A stretch of DNA of 64,000 nt from Rapana venosa (taxonomy: Eukaryota; Mollusca; Gastropoda; Neogastropoda; Muricidae). The notes below the pieces were generated by a model, which was not told the origin of the DNA, ran no database searches, and saw only the letters and a list, made by a program, of their open reading frames with translations. A program made the position numbers and the translations under genes. This document shows positions 29,966-40,624 of this stretch, piece by piece. Position 1 is the stretch's first letter; every line of letters begins with the position of its first letter. The stretch is from positions 347,322 through 411,321 of the forward strand of contig CM054157.1 of the NCBI GenBank assembly GCA_028751875.1. Direction: 5' to 3'.

Positions 29966-31205
29966 GATGTCCTTTTGTTTACAAGGATTTCTGTTCAAGC
30001 CCCATTTTTGCTATTTTTGATGTAGAGCGATGGTTTTCATGAAGAAACCCTCTGAAATCTGAAGTCAGTACTGACCCACAGTGAGCTGTCAGGCGTGTAT
30101 AAACAGAGAAGAACAGAAGGAAGGGGTGACGAAAACACATGATGCACATCTCTTCTAGAAACTGATGACACAAATGAAACCTCTCCGAACTTAAATGATT
30201 GGAAAAAAGGACATATATGCAAACCATGCACTATTTGTGAGCCTTGCAGCTGTAGTCGATGAACGAAACACACGAACCTATTCAAGGCATGCTGCTGAGA
30301 TGTGGACATTAGAACACACAGAAGGTGTTAAGGAAGTGCATACCTGCGCCACTAACAGATTTTGAATGCCCCGCTCAATAACCAAATAAGCATAAAAAAC
30401 AGAAAGGCACCCATTGAGAATTAGAACATCTGTCAAGTGTATAAAATGTTGGTTGACATGAATGAAATGACCTTTAACCCAGTTGTACAGACAGGCTTAT
30501 GACATGCTTTTGTCACAGCATGAAACTGGTTCATCTAAGCTGGATACATAAGCCATTTTCAGAAAATGGATGTGGAATCGTATGGTTGAGTCAAGGGGGT
30601 AGGTTATGGATCTGGATTTATTACTGAGTTTAATTTTCATGGTACAAGCAAAAATGACAATCTGATACGAAAACTAATGACAAAATGTGGGTGTTTTATT
30701 CTTTCACGGATATTTTTCCAGCAGAAAAACACCTATGTGTAGCCCCCCCCCCCCCCCCCCCCAAAAAACAAACAAAAACAATGGCACAGAGATAGGTCTG
30801 TCTAATACGATTCAGGATGAGAGAAGTGTAAATAAACCTGCAGGCCATCGTTCTTAAAGGAAGACGTCTCAGACAGTGCAGTCTGCTAATCGTGTACCCC
30901 CCCCCCCCCCCCGCCCCCCTGCCGAAAATGAGTTTCTTTTCCATTGTATCACCTATAATTATGAATAAATAACAATGCTATAATTATGGTAATTTTCATA
31001 AAGACTCTTCCACAGTAGTGACATAGCTGCTGTCTAAAACCAGTGAAAAGATCGTGCATAGCTTGATTACATACAATGCTGAGGCAATGAATATTAAAAG
31101 AAAGAAAACCAACAGAAATTTAAAAAAAATATCAAAAAGATGATCTTGTAACAAATTGAACAAAAGGGTGCGCGTGTTTATACGCAGATAAGGGCATGCG
31201 CGCGC
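29966..31205. other. Long interval without a recognised gene
   Basis: About 1.2 kb, AT-rich, with C homopolymers at 30741-30762 and 30897-30918. Short frames at 29979-30309 (-) and 30696-30944 (-) have no recognisable domain. Nothing else seen. Confidence 0.45.
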
Positions 31206-31264
31206 ATGTGTGTGTGTGTGTGTGCGTGTGTGTGTGTGTGTGTGTGAATGTGTGTGTGTGTGTG
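31206..31264. repeat. (TG)n microsatellite
   Basis: TG repeats with single C or A interruptions. Confidence 0.95.
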
Positions 31265-31482
31265 AAATAAATAAGGAATATGGAATTCATTGATATTGGA
31301 AAATATCCTTACCAGTGCTAAAATACCTTTGAACTAAACTTGAATTTAATGATATCAATTCATGTATAAATGATATCGTTACCATTCTCCTTCTGTACCT
31401 GGCGCCAATGCTGACTGGGCAATAAGTCGTTGTTCCTGTCATTGTCTGATGCTTGTAGGCATAGACAAACCATAGAACATGA

Positions 31483-32574
31483 ACAAAGCTATCAGGCATA
31501 GAGAATGAAGAGCTTTCAAGCATAGAGAATAGAGAGCTTTCAGGCATAGAGAATGAAGAGCTTTCAGACATAGAGAATGAAGAGCTTTCATGCATAGAGA
31601 ATGAAGGGCTTTCAGACATAGAGAATAAAGAGTTTTCAGGCACAGAGAATAAAGAGCTTTCAGACAAAGAGAATAAAGAGCTTTCATGCATAGAGAATAA
31701 AGAGCTTTCAGACATAGAGAATAAAGAGTTTTCATGCATAGGAAATGAAGAGCTTTGAGGCATACAAAATGAAGGGCTTTCAGACATAGAGAATGAAGAG
31801 CTTTCAGGCATAGAGAATGAAGAGCTTTCAGACATAGAAAATGAAAAAGCTTTCATGCATAGAGAGTGAAGAGCTTGCAGGTGTAGAGATTGAAGAGCTT
31901 TCAGGCATAGATAAGCTATAGAGAATAAAGACCTTTAAGTCATAGAGAATGAAGAACTTTCAGGCATAGAGAATGAAGAGCTTTTAGGCATAAAGAATGA
32001 AGAGCTTTCATGCATAGAGAATGAACATTTTTCGGGCATACAGAATTGAAAACTTTCAGGTTTAGAGAATGAATAGCTTTCATGCATAGCGAATGAAGAT
32101 TTTTCGGGCATAGAGAATGAAGAGCTTTTGGGCATAGGAAATAAAGAGCTATCAAGCATATAGAATGTGGAGCTTTCAGGCATAACGAAACTATAGAGAA
32201 TCTAGAGTTCTCAGGCATAGCCAAGTCGTAGAGAATGAAGAGCGTTCAGGCATAAAGAAGCCAGAGAGATTAAAGAGATTTGAGGCATAGAGAAGCCATG
32301 CAAAATAAAGAGCTTTCAGGCATAAAGAAGCCATAGAGAATGAAGAACTTTCAGGCACGCACAAGCTATAGAGAATGAAGAGCCTTCAGGCATAGAGAAT
32401 GAAGAGCTCTCGGGCATAGAGAATGTAGAGTTTTCAGGCATAAAGAATGAAGAGCTTTCAGGCAAACAATATGAAGAGCTTTCATGCATAAAGAATAAAG
32501 AGCTTTCATGCATAAAGAATAAAGAGCTTTCAGTCATTGAGAATGAAGAGCTTTCAGGCATAGGAGAATGAAGA
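31483..32574. repeat. 24-bp minisatellite, left part
   Basis: Units of GCATAGAGAATGAAGAGCTT plus TCAG, from near-perfect to decayed (worst at 31860-31930 and 32170-32350). The length is a multiple of three, so minus-strand frames read an eight-residue cycle (SSSFSMPE) or LKALHSLC. The array continues after the SINE at 32575-32918. Confidence 0.95.
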
Positions 32575-32918
32575 GGGACGGGATAGCCTGGTGGTTAGAG
32601 TGATGTATTCGTGATCTGACCCGGGTTCGAATCTCGATTCAAGAGGATTTTTCCTCTGAAGTTAACATCATCAGTGCCGACTCCACTCTCCCCAAAAGTT
32701 TTTTGGATGAGACTATAAACCGAGATCCCGTGTGCGAACGCACGCAGAACATCTTGCGCACACGTTAAAACCCGATCCGATTTTCGGAAGAGTAGGCCAT
32801 TGCGTGCTGGTCGGAACGGATGACAAAATTTACAAAACTGCACACATACGGGGACTGGATGAAAAAGGCACATTAGTGCTTATTCCATTATCCTCGTAAT
32901 AAAAGAATAAAAAAAAAA
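32575..32918 (+). mobile_element. SINE family 1, full length, inserted in a minisatellite
   Basis: Begins GGGACGGGATAGCCTGGTGG (A-box-like) with GACCCGGGTTCGAATCTCG as B box, then the GAAGTTAACATC, ACTATAAACCGAG, CATCTTGCGCAC and GGAAGAGTAGGCC blocks, and ends TTATTCCATTATCCTCG with an A-rich tail. A possible short target-site duplication is AATGAAGAG on the left and AATAAAGAG on the right, but the flanks are repeat units, so this is weak. It is the best reference copy of the family in this window. Confidence 0.92.
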
Positions 32919-32921
32919 TAA

Positions 32922-33362
32922 AGAGCTCTCAGCTGTAGAGAAACCATAGAGAATGACGAGCTTTCAGGCATAGAGAATGAAGAACTTTTAGGCATAGAGA
33001 ATGAAGAACTTTGAGGCATAGAGAATGAAGAGCTTTCAGGCGTAGAGAATGAAGAACTTTGAGGCGTTGAGAATGAAGAGCTTTCAGGCATAGAGAATGA
33101 AGAGCTTTGAGACATAGAGAATGAAGAGCTTTTAGGCATAGAGAATGAAGAGCTCTCAGGCATAGAGAATGAAGAGCTCTCAGGCATAGAGAATGAAGAG
33201 CTCTCAGGCATAGAGAATGAAGATCTGTTTAGCATAGAGAATGAAGAGCTTTTAGGCATAGAGAATGAAGAGCTCTCAGGCATAGAGAATGAAGAGCTGT
33301 TAGGCACAGAGAATGAAGAGCTGTCAGGGATAGAGAATAAAGGTCTCTTAGGCACAGACAAG
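32922..33362. repeat. 24-bp minisatellite, right part
   Basis: The same unit as 31483-32574 but more homogeneous, with about 18 copies. CTTTTAGG, CTCTCAGG and CTTTCAGG variants alternate. It ends at a copy of the short interspersed repeat. Confidence 0.95.
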
Positions 33363-33372
33363 TCACGGAGAA

Positions 33373-33484
33373 TGGAGCGTTGTCTTTATTGAGGGTCGTG
33401 AGTCTCACACATAGCAATTAGACAGGGGGCGCTAAAAGGGGCAGACCACTCACACATGAGCTTTTCACACTTGCTTTCCAAATG
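33373..33484 (-). repeat. Short interspersed repeat 'TTTGGAAAG', copy 5
   Basis: Contains CACATAGCAATTAGACAGGG, GGCGCTAAAAGGGGC and GCTTTCCAAATGG. Its GACAAC-type end (GTTGTC on the plus strand) touches the 24-bp minisatellite. About 25 bp of the middle is missing relative to copies 1 and 2. Confidence 0.75.
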
Positions 33485-34295
33485 GATGGCGACCGTCAGG
33501 TGTCATGGGTCATATCTGTGTGGCAGAGATCTGAACATTTCTCCCCTAGTCCTGTTCGAAAAATCGAAATGAACAAAAATTATAAAAACCAACAAGATCG
33601 ACTCTAATTTTTTTTCCTGTTTTCTTTCTTTGTTTATTTGCTTGTTTCCGCGTAAATGATTATCACAGATGGAGAAACAGGGAGAAGGAAGGGGCGGCAG
33701 TATATTCAAAACTTACAAGAATATGCAGAGATTAGAGAGACAAAGAAACATGAATTAAACAACCGACGAAATAATGATGAAACTTCATTATCACCTCCAT
33801 CATCATCGTCATCATCACCTATCGTCGCATCACCAACATTAGTAGGTGAATTTATGAAGAGCTTAGTGATGCGTGTCTTAGGGAGTTTGAAGGATGTTAT
33901 ATCAGTATTTTGCGCATGATTTACGCTCCTTTGAAGACAGACTTGATAAGCATATGAAGGAGATAACTATCTTTCATACAAAACATGCCATTTGACTTTG
34001 GATTGGCAATAGCTTTCAAATCTTTTTTGCGCATTCGTAGATCGATATCTGAATGTTCACTTTTCAGTGGGAGAATAAAATAATCCAAGGGACAAAACTG
34101 AAGAGAAAATGGACAGAAAAATACAAAGGAAAAAAACAACTGACAAGCTGTCAATGTCATCTGAAGAAACAGCGACACAGAGAGATATCTAACCAGGAAG
34201 AAACCACATCAAAATGGATGACGCGTGCGGAACAAGATTTAAAGCCGTTTTCTTTGTTCCTGTATCTATACCATTCATATTTGGCTTGACAAAGC

Positions 34296-34297
<2 letters not shown>
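33485..34297. other. Interval without a recognised gene
   Basis: AT-rich with a CATCAT-rich patch near 33792-33830. Frames of 68-87 codons have no recognisable domain. Confidence 0.45.
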
Positions 34298-34328
<31 letters not shown>

Positions 34329-34376
34329 AAAGGGGCCTAGGCCTAAATCTGAATAAACGTTTCGCATTCGCATTCG

Positions 34377-34411
<35 letters not shown>

Positions 34412-34412
34412 G
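34298..34412. repeat. (CT)n, (CATTCG)n and (CT)n
   Basis: Two CT runs flank AAATCTGAATAAACGTTTCG and three GCATTC units. The latter looks like the 3' tail of a LINE or SINE with a hexanucleotide end repeat. Confidence 0.85.
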
Positions 34413-34607
34413 CTTGCTTTCTCAGCTAACGGCTTTCAGCCTTGAAGTTTGGAGAGCACTTTCCAGTTTGCACCGATTGGCGGATTTCTGTGCCGCCATC
34501 CTCTAATGTAATGATGAAGACTCCACCGCCTCCATTTCTAAAAGCGTCTTCTGCTCTGTCATTGCCTGTGTCCTCTTGGATAGATCTCTGCCATGTAGTT
34601 GTTTTTT

Positions 34608-34930
34608 TTCGAGGATAACGGAATAAGCATTCATGTGCTTTAAAAAAAAAATCTAGTTCCCGTGTGTATGCAGTTTGTAAACTTTGTCATCCGTTCCCAC
34701 TGGCACACAATGGCTTACTCTTCTGAAAAGCTGAACGGGCTTTAACGTGTGCGCAACATGTTCTTCGTGCGTTCGCACGTCCGTTTATAGTCTCATCCGG
34801 ATTTTGAGGGGGAGTAAAGTCGGCACTGATGTTAACCCTAGGGGAAAATATCCCCTTAAACGGGATTCGAATACAGGTCAGCAGATCACAAGTGCAATGC
34901 GCAACGCTCTAACCAACCAGGCTAAAAACC
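34608..34930 (-). mobile_element. SINE family 1, near full length
   Basis: Minus strand: degraded head ending TTAGAGCGTTGCGCATTGC, B-box GTATTCGAATCCCG, GTTAACATCAGTGCCGAC, GACTATAAACGGACGTG and TCCGTTATCCTCG. A (TG)n tract follows the head end at 34936. Confidence 0.85.
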
Positions 34931-34932
34931 CG

Positions 34933-34966
<34 letters not shown>

Positions 34967-34968
34967 AG
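34931..34968. repeat. (TG)n microsatellite
   Basis: A short TG run at the head of the SINE. Confidence 0.9.
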
Positions 34969-35069
34969 TGATATTCTTTATTTGAAGTTATCTTGGAACG
35001 TTTAAGCCAATATGAAATGTAGCTAGCTTACTTTCGTCTCGGGGATAATGATACATATCCATCTGCCTG

Positions 35070-35130
35070 TCAGTATTGTAATTGTCCTTCATGGGGTGAA
35101 TAAAGCACTTTTAACACTTGACTTTGACTT
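35070..35130 (+). mobile_element. Possible 3' tail of a LINE
   Basis: GTAATTGTCCTTCATGGGGT, AATAAAGCACTTTTAACACT and two TGACTT units resemble the AATAAA plus pentanucleotide ends of CR1/Rex1-type LINEs. No coding sequence is attached. Confidence 0.4.
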
Positions 35131-36359
35131 GTCCACCAGTGTCCACTGTGCTGTGCTGTGCTGGTATGTGATTCCTGACCAGGAGGAGCACCCCTCCTTT
35201 ATCTCTCTCCTCCCTGTTGACATGGTAGGCTTGGTAACCTCTGACAGTGAAACGGAGGTTCTCCGTGCGGTGTCTCCTGGATACAGGCAAAGGCAATATC
35301 CTCCCTGTGAAGCCTTTCATCAAGGGGGATATTCTTCTTGGAAATTCCCTCAGGGTTCTACTGCAGCACTGGTAGTGGTGTCTTCACCGTCCTATAGCAG
35401 CCAGCTGCATTCACCCGCCGCCTGCCTCCCATGGAAGGGGAGGAGCCCCCAGGTGCGGGGCTGGCCTGGGCTGTGGGGGCACACACAGGTCCCCTGCTCC
35501 ACACTGGCGTCCACAGCGCATGAGCAGCACATGGACAGTCTCTATCATCGTCCGTCATTTGAGCGAAAATGCGTTGCGCTGCCGTTAAGCGCCTGCCAAG
35601 TCGGGCTCAGTGCATCTGTCTTCGGTGTGATTTTACATCAGTGGTCGTTCTCCTAGACCTGGACCTAGATCCCCCATCCTCTGCCTTCACAGCCGTTGGG
35701 ATGCACACCGGTATTAATTTGGGGGTCACGTAGTATCTTCTATAGAGTGCGAGTGGAAAAAAAAAATGTTGGTGATTTTCACAGATTTTTTTAAGCATGA
35801 AAAAATGGACTGTGCACTTGTTTTGGGGATTTAGGACATAGAGCAATACCAGGTAGTCACGAAAAAGTTGGAAATAACCATCAAATGAGGTTTGCCTGTA
35901 TTCCTACAGCGTTGACCCCGCGCATGCATACTGCGGTAAGGAAGCTAGCAGACGACAAAGGACTGGGGGGGGGGGGGGGGGTACAGTGTTTGCTGAAAAA
36001 TTAAAAAAATTCAAACCTACCAAATTTGTTCAAAATCACATGAGTTTTGAGCTAGTCTTTCACAAAAAGTGTTTTTTCTTTCTGTGGATGCCTTAGTACG
36101 TGCGGTATGAATATGAGTTACATAGAAACACAGAAGGAAAAGAGTGATTTTTTAATACCGGTGTGCAGCCTTGGGAGACAGGTTCTCCTCTTCCGCCTGC
36201 TGGTCATTGTGTTGACCTGTTGGTACTTGACCCATACCTGGGGGCTGGTTCCTGAGCACCAGGTCGTCTCCACACATAGGCGGGCCTGCATGCCACATAT
36301 TAAGGGAGGCAAAGACTTTGCCTTGGCTTTTTAAACAAAAATCGAGGTAGACTCTCTAG

Positions 36360-36360
<1 letters not shown>
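35131..36360. other. Interval with unassigned open frames
   Basis: A plus-strand frame (35048-35656, 202 codons) of ordinary composition starts in the LINE-like tail and has no domain I recognise. Overlapping minus frames are of similar standing. A 60-bp word at 35554-35613 recurs in reverse at 46981-47040. A G homopolymer lies at 35966-35982. A frame at 36107-36334 is unassigned. Confidence 0.4.
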
Positions 36361-36414
<54 letters not shown>

Positions 36415-36701
36415 AGAGAGCAGGGGCTTGGGGGAGGGGGGGGGGGTGTGGATTGATGGATGGATTGGGTGTTGTGTTTTGCGATTCGAGTGTGTGTGTG
36501 TGTGTGTGTGTGAACAGATGTATAGGGTCAGAGAAGTAGGGGTGGTGGAGGATGGCTGTATACTGGGGTGGAGTGGTGGCTGTGGCGGAGGGGGAGGGGG
36601 TGTTTGGAGGTCTCTGTTGGAACACACGTGCCCAAGTTGTGCGGCTGCGTGCATGGCCAGGTATATTATAATATGGGCTTCTGAATTGCGTGAAGGTGAG
36701 C

Positions 36702-36749
<48 letters not shown>

Positions 36750-36959
36750 AGGGGTAGGGGCGGGTGGATGTATGGAGCAGGGTATTTGTGTTTGTGAGAT
36801 TCAGGGAAGGAGGTAGGGGGAGAGCGGTGGTCCTGGAAGGAGGAAAAAAAGTATGTGTGTGTGGTGTGTGTTGTGGTGTGTGTGTGTGTGTGTGTTGTGT
36901 GTGGTGGTGTGTTGTGTGTGTGTGTGTGTGTGTGCGTGCTTGTTGGAGTGGGAGCAAAT
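36361..36959 (+). mobile_element. Rex1-like LINE 3' untranslated region, left part
   Basis: Colinear with the minus-strand copy 50940-50258: a GA array, GTGTTGTGTTTTGC, a TG run, ACAGATGTATAGGGTCAGAG, a GGATGGCTG to GGAGTGGTGGCTGTG stretch, TGCCCAAGTTGTGCGGCTG, GCATGGCCAGG, and TTGGAGTGGGAGCAAAT. It contains no RT. It is the 3' non-coding region of the family whose RT is at 50979. An L2 element interrupts it after CAAAT. Confidence 0.82.
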
Positions 36960-37092
36960 AATAATAATAATAATAATAAATGGAACTTATATAGCGCTGT
37001 ATCTTGCACAGACAAATCAAAGCGCTTGCACTCAACTCATTCTTACACAGTCATGCAACCAATAGCAAGTAATAGTTCTAACAAGTCCAAAT

Positions 37093-37146
<54 letters not shown>

Positions 37147-39163
37147 TATACACTTTGGCAAGGTGATGGAATCTTTGGCTGTTGAAAAGCAGGGATAGCT
37201 ATGAAATGAAACAGGAGAGGAAATTCTTAGGTTTGAAACAAATATGTCTTGAGGCCAGATTTAAAAGTGTCAAAAGAAGGTCTTTGGCGAAGAGAGATAG
37301 GGAGGCCATTCCAAATCGATGGACCAGAAACAGAGAAAGAGCGACGGCCAACAGTGGACTGGTTGAATCTAGGTATTTGTAAGCACAAGGAATCTGCAGC
37401 AGAGCGAAGGGAACGAGAAGGGGTGTACAGGTGGAGACATTCACAGAGGTAGGAGGGTGCTGTTTTGTGGAGACATTTGTAACAGAGGGTACTGATCTTA
37501 TAGTTTATTCTTTGTGGCACAGGCAGCCAGTGGAGAGATCGCAAGAGAGGGGTAATGTGCTCAGATTTTTTCTTTCTGAGGACTAGTCGAGCTGCAGAGT
37601 TTTGAATACGTTGAAGGGAGTGGATAGATGATGCTGGCAGACCAGCCAAAAGAGAATTGCAATAGTCCAGACGTGAAAGAATGAGAGATGCCACGAGTTT
37701 TGATGTTGCGTCTGTGGACAGGTACTTTCGAATTGCACTAATACGTCGTAATTTATAGAAGCACGACTGGCAGGTCTGGGTGATGAATTTTTGCATTGAG
37801 AGTGTGTTGTCAATAATGACCCCTAGATACTTTACAGCAGTGGATAGAGGGAATGATGCATTGCCGAATTCTATTGAAGCTGTTGTAATGGAAGAGAGTT
37901 TGTTTTTGGTCCCTACAAGCATGGCTTCAGTTTTATCAGCGTTTAGTTGTAACTTGTTCTCTATCATCCAGTTTTGGATATCTTGAAAGCAGTAGGCCAT
38001 ATTTATCAAGAGAGAAGGTAGATTTTCAGGTGTGTCACTGCTTAGAATCTGAGAGTCATCTGCATAAAAGTGATGGTTGATCTGATGACGGTTAATTATA
38101 TGTGACAGTGGAGCGGTGTAGAGAGTGAAAAGAACAGGGCCCAGAACTGATCCCTGCGGGACTCCACATTCCAGTCTGGCAGGTACTGACTGAATCTTAT
38201 TTACTGTGACTGTCTGGAGTCGGTCAGTCAGGTATGAGCTAAACCAGGTGAGGGCCGTACCAGTAACACCAAACGTTTCTTGAAGACGGGAGAGAAGGAT
38301 AGAGTGGTCAATAGTGTCAAAGGCTGCAGATAAGTCGAGTAGAGTGAGGAGGGAGATTTTCCCTGAGTCAGAAGCAAGTAGAAGCATGTTTAAGGTGTGA
38401 ACTAGGGTGGTTTCAGTGCTGTGGTTGGCGCGATAGGCAGACTGAAACGCAGGAAGAAGACTGTTGGAGAGAAGGTGCTTGTTGAGCTGTTTCAGAACTA
38501 CTCTTTCAAGGACTTTAGAGATAAGAGGAAGGTTGGAAACAGGTCTGTAATTCTTCAGAATGTTAGGGTCAAGGTCATGCTTTTTGAGTAATGGTGTGAC
38601 TAAAGCAGTTTTGAGAGCTGAAGGAACATTTCCAGAAACAAGAGATGAGTTTACTATCTTTGTGATAGTAGGTATAAGCTGTGGCAGGCACTGTGCGAAA
38701 AGAGAAGCAGGTATGGGGTCGAGATCGCATGATTTTATGGTCATTCCTTTCAGAATTGTCTCGATTTCTTTCTCGCTTGCTGGATGAAAGGACAGGAGAG
38801 GAGTGCCAGAAAATTGAGGATCACAAATTACAGGCTGGAAAGGAGTCTGATCCAAGCTAGAGCGAATGTTGCGGATTTTGTCAGAAAAGAATGCAGAAAA
38901 TATAGAAGGAAGTTCAGAGTGGTTGTAGATAGAAGGCAGAGGGCTAGCCTTCGCAGATCCAAGCAGAGTGGATGTGAGGGAAAAGAGAGATTTCATAGAT
39001 GTGGCATCAAGAACTTGAGAAGAGTAATACTTTGTTTTTGCAGAATGGATTAAGGTTTTGACTTTGTTGATTTGTTTACGAAGAAGCTGTTTGTTTATTT
39101 CAGTTTTTGTTTTTCGCCATTGCCGTTCTATTTGTCGGCGTTTGCGTTTTGCGACCAGGATGT
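36960..39163 (-). mobile_element. L2/CR1-like LINE, 5'-truncated, inserted in a Rex1-like copy
   Basis: It has a 3' end at its left with an AAT repeat (36960-36977) and GGAACTTATATAGCGCTGTA, a CA-rich 3' untranslated region, one long RT frame, and truncation at 39163. CAAAT occurs at 36955-36959 and 39164-39168. The uninterrupted sequence exists at 50258-50262, so the boundaries are fixed by an empty site. Confidence 0.92.
37227..39161 (-). CDS. L2/CR1-like reverse transcriptase, open but 5'-truncated
   Basis: An uninterrupted frame of about 645 codons, of which 589 follow the first Met (38996). Counting from that Met: GMTIKSCDLDPIPASL near 84-99, NYRPVSNLPLISK near 149-161, motif A LLDLSAAFDTID at 219-230 (catalytic Asp 221), motif B GVPQGSVLGP at 278-287 and motif C YADD at 311-314. 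The conserved post-RT segments RLDYCNSLLAGLP and [13 protein letters not shown] follow. About 56 residues before the Met, rich in Lys, Arg and Gln, form the usual linker after the missing endonuclease. This is the least damaged RT in the window. The lack of an endonuclease makes independent movement unlikely. Confidence 0.9.
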   Translation of the reverse strand: MLVAKRKRRQIERQWRKTKTEINKQLLRKQINKVKTLIHSAKTKYYSSQVLDATSMKSLFSLTSTLLGSAKASPLPSIYNHSELPSIFSAFFSDKIRNIRSSLDQTPFQPVICDPQFSGTPLLSFHPASEKEIETILKGMTIKSCDLDPIPASLFAQCLPQLIPTITKIVNSSLVSGNVPSALKTALVTPLLKKHDLDPNILKNYRPVSNLPLISKVLERVVLKQLNKHLLSNSLLPAFQSAYRANHSTETTLVHTLNMLLLASDSGKISLLTLLDLSAAFDTIDHSILLSRLQETFGVTGTALTWFSSYLTDRLQTVTVNKIQSVPARLECGVPQGSVLGPVLFTLYTAPLSHIINRHQINHHFYADDSQILSSDTPENLPSLLINMAYCFQDIQNWMIENKLQLNADKTEAMLVGTKNKLSSITTASIEFGNASFPLSTAVKYLGVIIDNTLSMQKFITQTCQSCFYKLRRISAIRKYLSTDATSKLVASLILSRLDYCNSLLAGLPASSIHSLQRIQNSAARLVLRKKKSEHITPLLRSLHWLPVPQRINYKISTLCYKCLHKTAPSYLCECLHLYTPSRSLRSAADSLCLQIPRFNQSTVGRRSFSVSGPSIWNGLPISLRQRPSFDTFKSGLKTYLFQT

Positions 39164-39645
39164 CAAATGTGCACAGTATGCATGTTGTTTGTAGCCTGTA
39201 CTTGTGATGGCGGGTTGCATGGTGGTGGCAGTGGTGGGAGGGGGCAGGTGTGGCTGGAGGTTGGGTGTGCTGACTGACGGAAGGAAGGAAGGAAGGAAGG
39301 AGGGAGGGAAGGAGGGAGGGAGGGGGTGCAGCACGTGGCTGCTGGGCTGTCAGTGGACTTCTGGCTGTCCACTCTTTACTGTGTGCTCGGTGCTGTTGTA
39401 GCGCTTCCTTGTGTCTCTTGTTTGGATATGTTTGAACATCATTTTCATCTTAACGTTCAACTGCTACCTTTATAATATTGTTTAATTCTTTTTAGCTTGG
39501 TGTGTGTGCGCGCGAGCGAGCGTGCGTGTGTGTGTTTGAGCGCGTGTGTTTGTGAGCATGCGTGCGTGTTTGGGTACATGCGTGCGTGCGTGCATGTGTG
39601 TGCGCGCAATCGCTCGCGCGCATGTGTGTATGTGTGTGTGATCGC

Positions 39646-39689
<44 letters not shown>

Positions 39690-39976
39690 GCATGTGTGTG
39701 TGTGTGTAACAAATGTTACCTTTTATCAGGTGTGTTCAAATTTATATTTGTCAATATACTATTAGTTGTTTAAATATGTTTTAGTCACTGTAAAGCATAT
39801 TTCTTTTATAGAGCTGTGTGTGAATGAGTGTGTGTGTGTAAGTGTGTGTTTGAGAAATGTTTTATCACGTGCATTCATTTCTATAATCATATGTCTGTAT
39901 TCTATTACTTTCTTAGATATGTTTTAATCACTGCAAAACAAATTTCATTCAAACAGAGGACACTGAAAGAACCGAA
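39164..39976 (+). mobile_element. Rex1-like LINE 3' untranslated region, right part
   Basis: Resumes at CAAATGTGCACAGTATGCAT and is colinear with 50257-49460: TGTTGTTTGTAG, TGCTGACTGACGGAAGGAAG, GGACTTCTGGCTGTCCAC, TTAGCTTGGTGTGTG, TGTGTTCAAATTTAT, ACTTTCTTAGATATGTTTTA and AAACAGAGGACACTGAA. It ends near 39976. Alternating GCGC and TG repeats lie at 39505-39700. Confidence 0.82.
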
Positions 39977-40490
39977 TCGAGATCTGCTGTGTTCTGTCCT
40001 GGGGAGCATGCTACCCGGTCACGCGGTCACCTCGTGAAGGAGGCCGCCAAATGATCGCACACAACGGTCTGGAGATGAGAAAAGTCTATGCCCATCAGGG
40101 AACTAACAGCTGTGGCATACCTTTACTTTTCAGTGCTAGATGGTAGAGGTGGCAGGGAGAGACAGGCTGGATAATGATCTCTACTGCCCACACCTCTAGT
40201 GTCTCACATCATCATCATCATGCCCTGGACTCCAGTGCCTTTGACACGCCTTCACGCTGTCTGGTTCAATGGCCATTCCTCTGAACCGGAGCCTTTTGTC
40301 TTCCATCAACAGCATGGACAACATCACTCGACACACCGTATGTGTCTCTTTGCGCTCTAAGCACTCCACAAACAGGCATACCATGGTCCCTCCTGTGTTT
40401 GTGTACATGGATTATTCATAGATAAAGGGAACTTCCGTCTTTTTCGTTCTAAATCATGGGCAAGTTTGATCTTGATCGCAATAACTGCAG
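39977..40490. other. Interval with a short unassigned frame
   Basis: A minus-strand frame (40408-40196) reads 70 residues of ordinary composition with several Cys and Met. I recognise no domain, and it could be an exon or chance. Nothing else seen. Confidence 0.3.
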
Positions 40491-40624
40491 CGATATATAT
40501 ATATATTTTAAAGTTTATATATTTGTTACATACACACATACATGCATACATGCATAATACATACATACATACATACATACACACATACATACACACATAC
40601 ATACATACACACATACATACATGT
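40491..40624. repeat. (TA)n and (CATA)n microsatellites
   Basis: A short TA run at 40493-40507 and CATA/CACA repeats at 40527-40622. Confidence 0.93.

Noticed and set aside
32566..32926. A firm target-site duplication for the SINE at 32575
   Set aside because: AATGAAGAG and AATAAAGAG are also variants of the surrounding 24-bp unit, so the match is expected even without a duplication.
31287..33361. Minus-strand frames with the SSSFSMPE eight-residue cycle
   Set aside because: It results from a 24-bp minisatellite interrupted by a SINE; there is no conserved start and many units are decayed.
35048..35656. A 202-codon plus-strand frame as a host gene
   Set aside because: It starts inside a LINE-like tail, has no recognisable domain, and overlapping minus frames are equally plausible.
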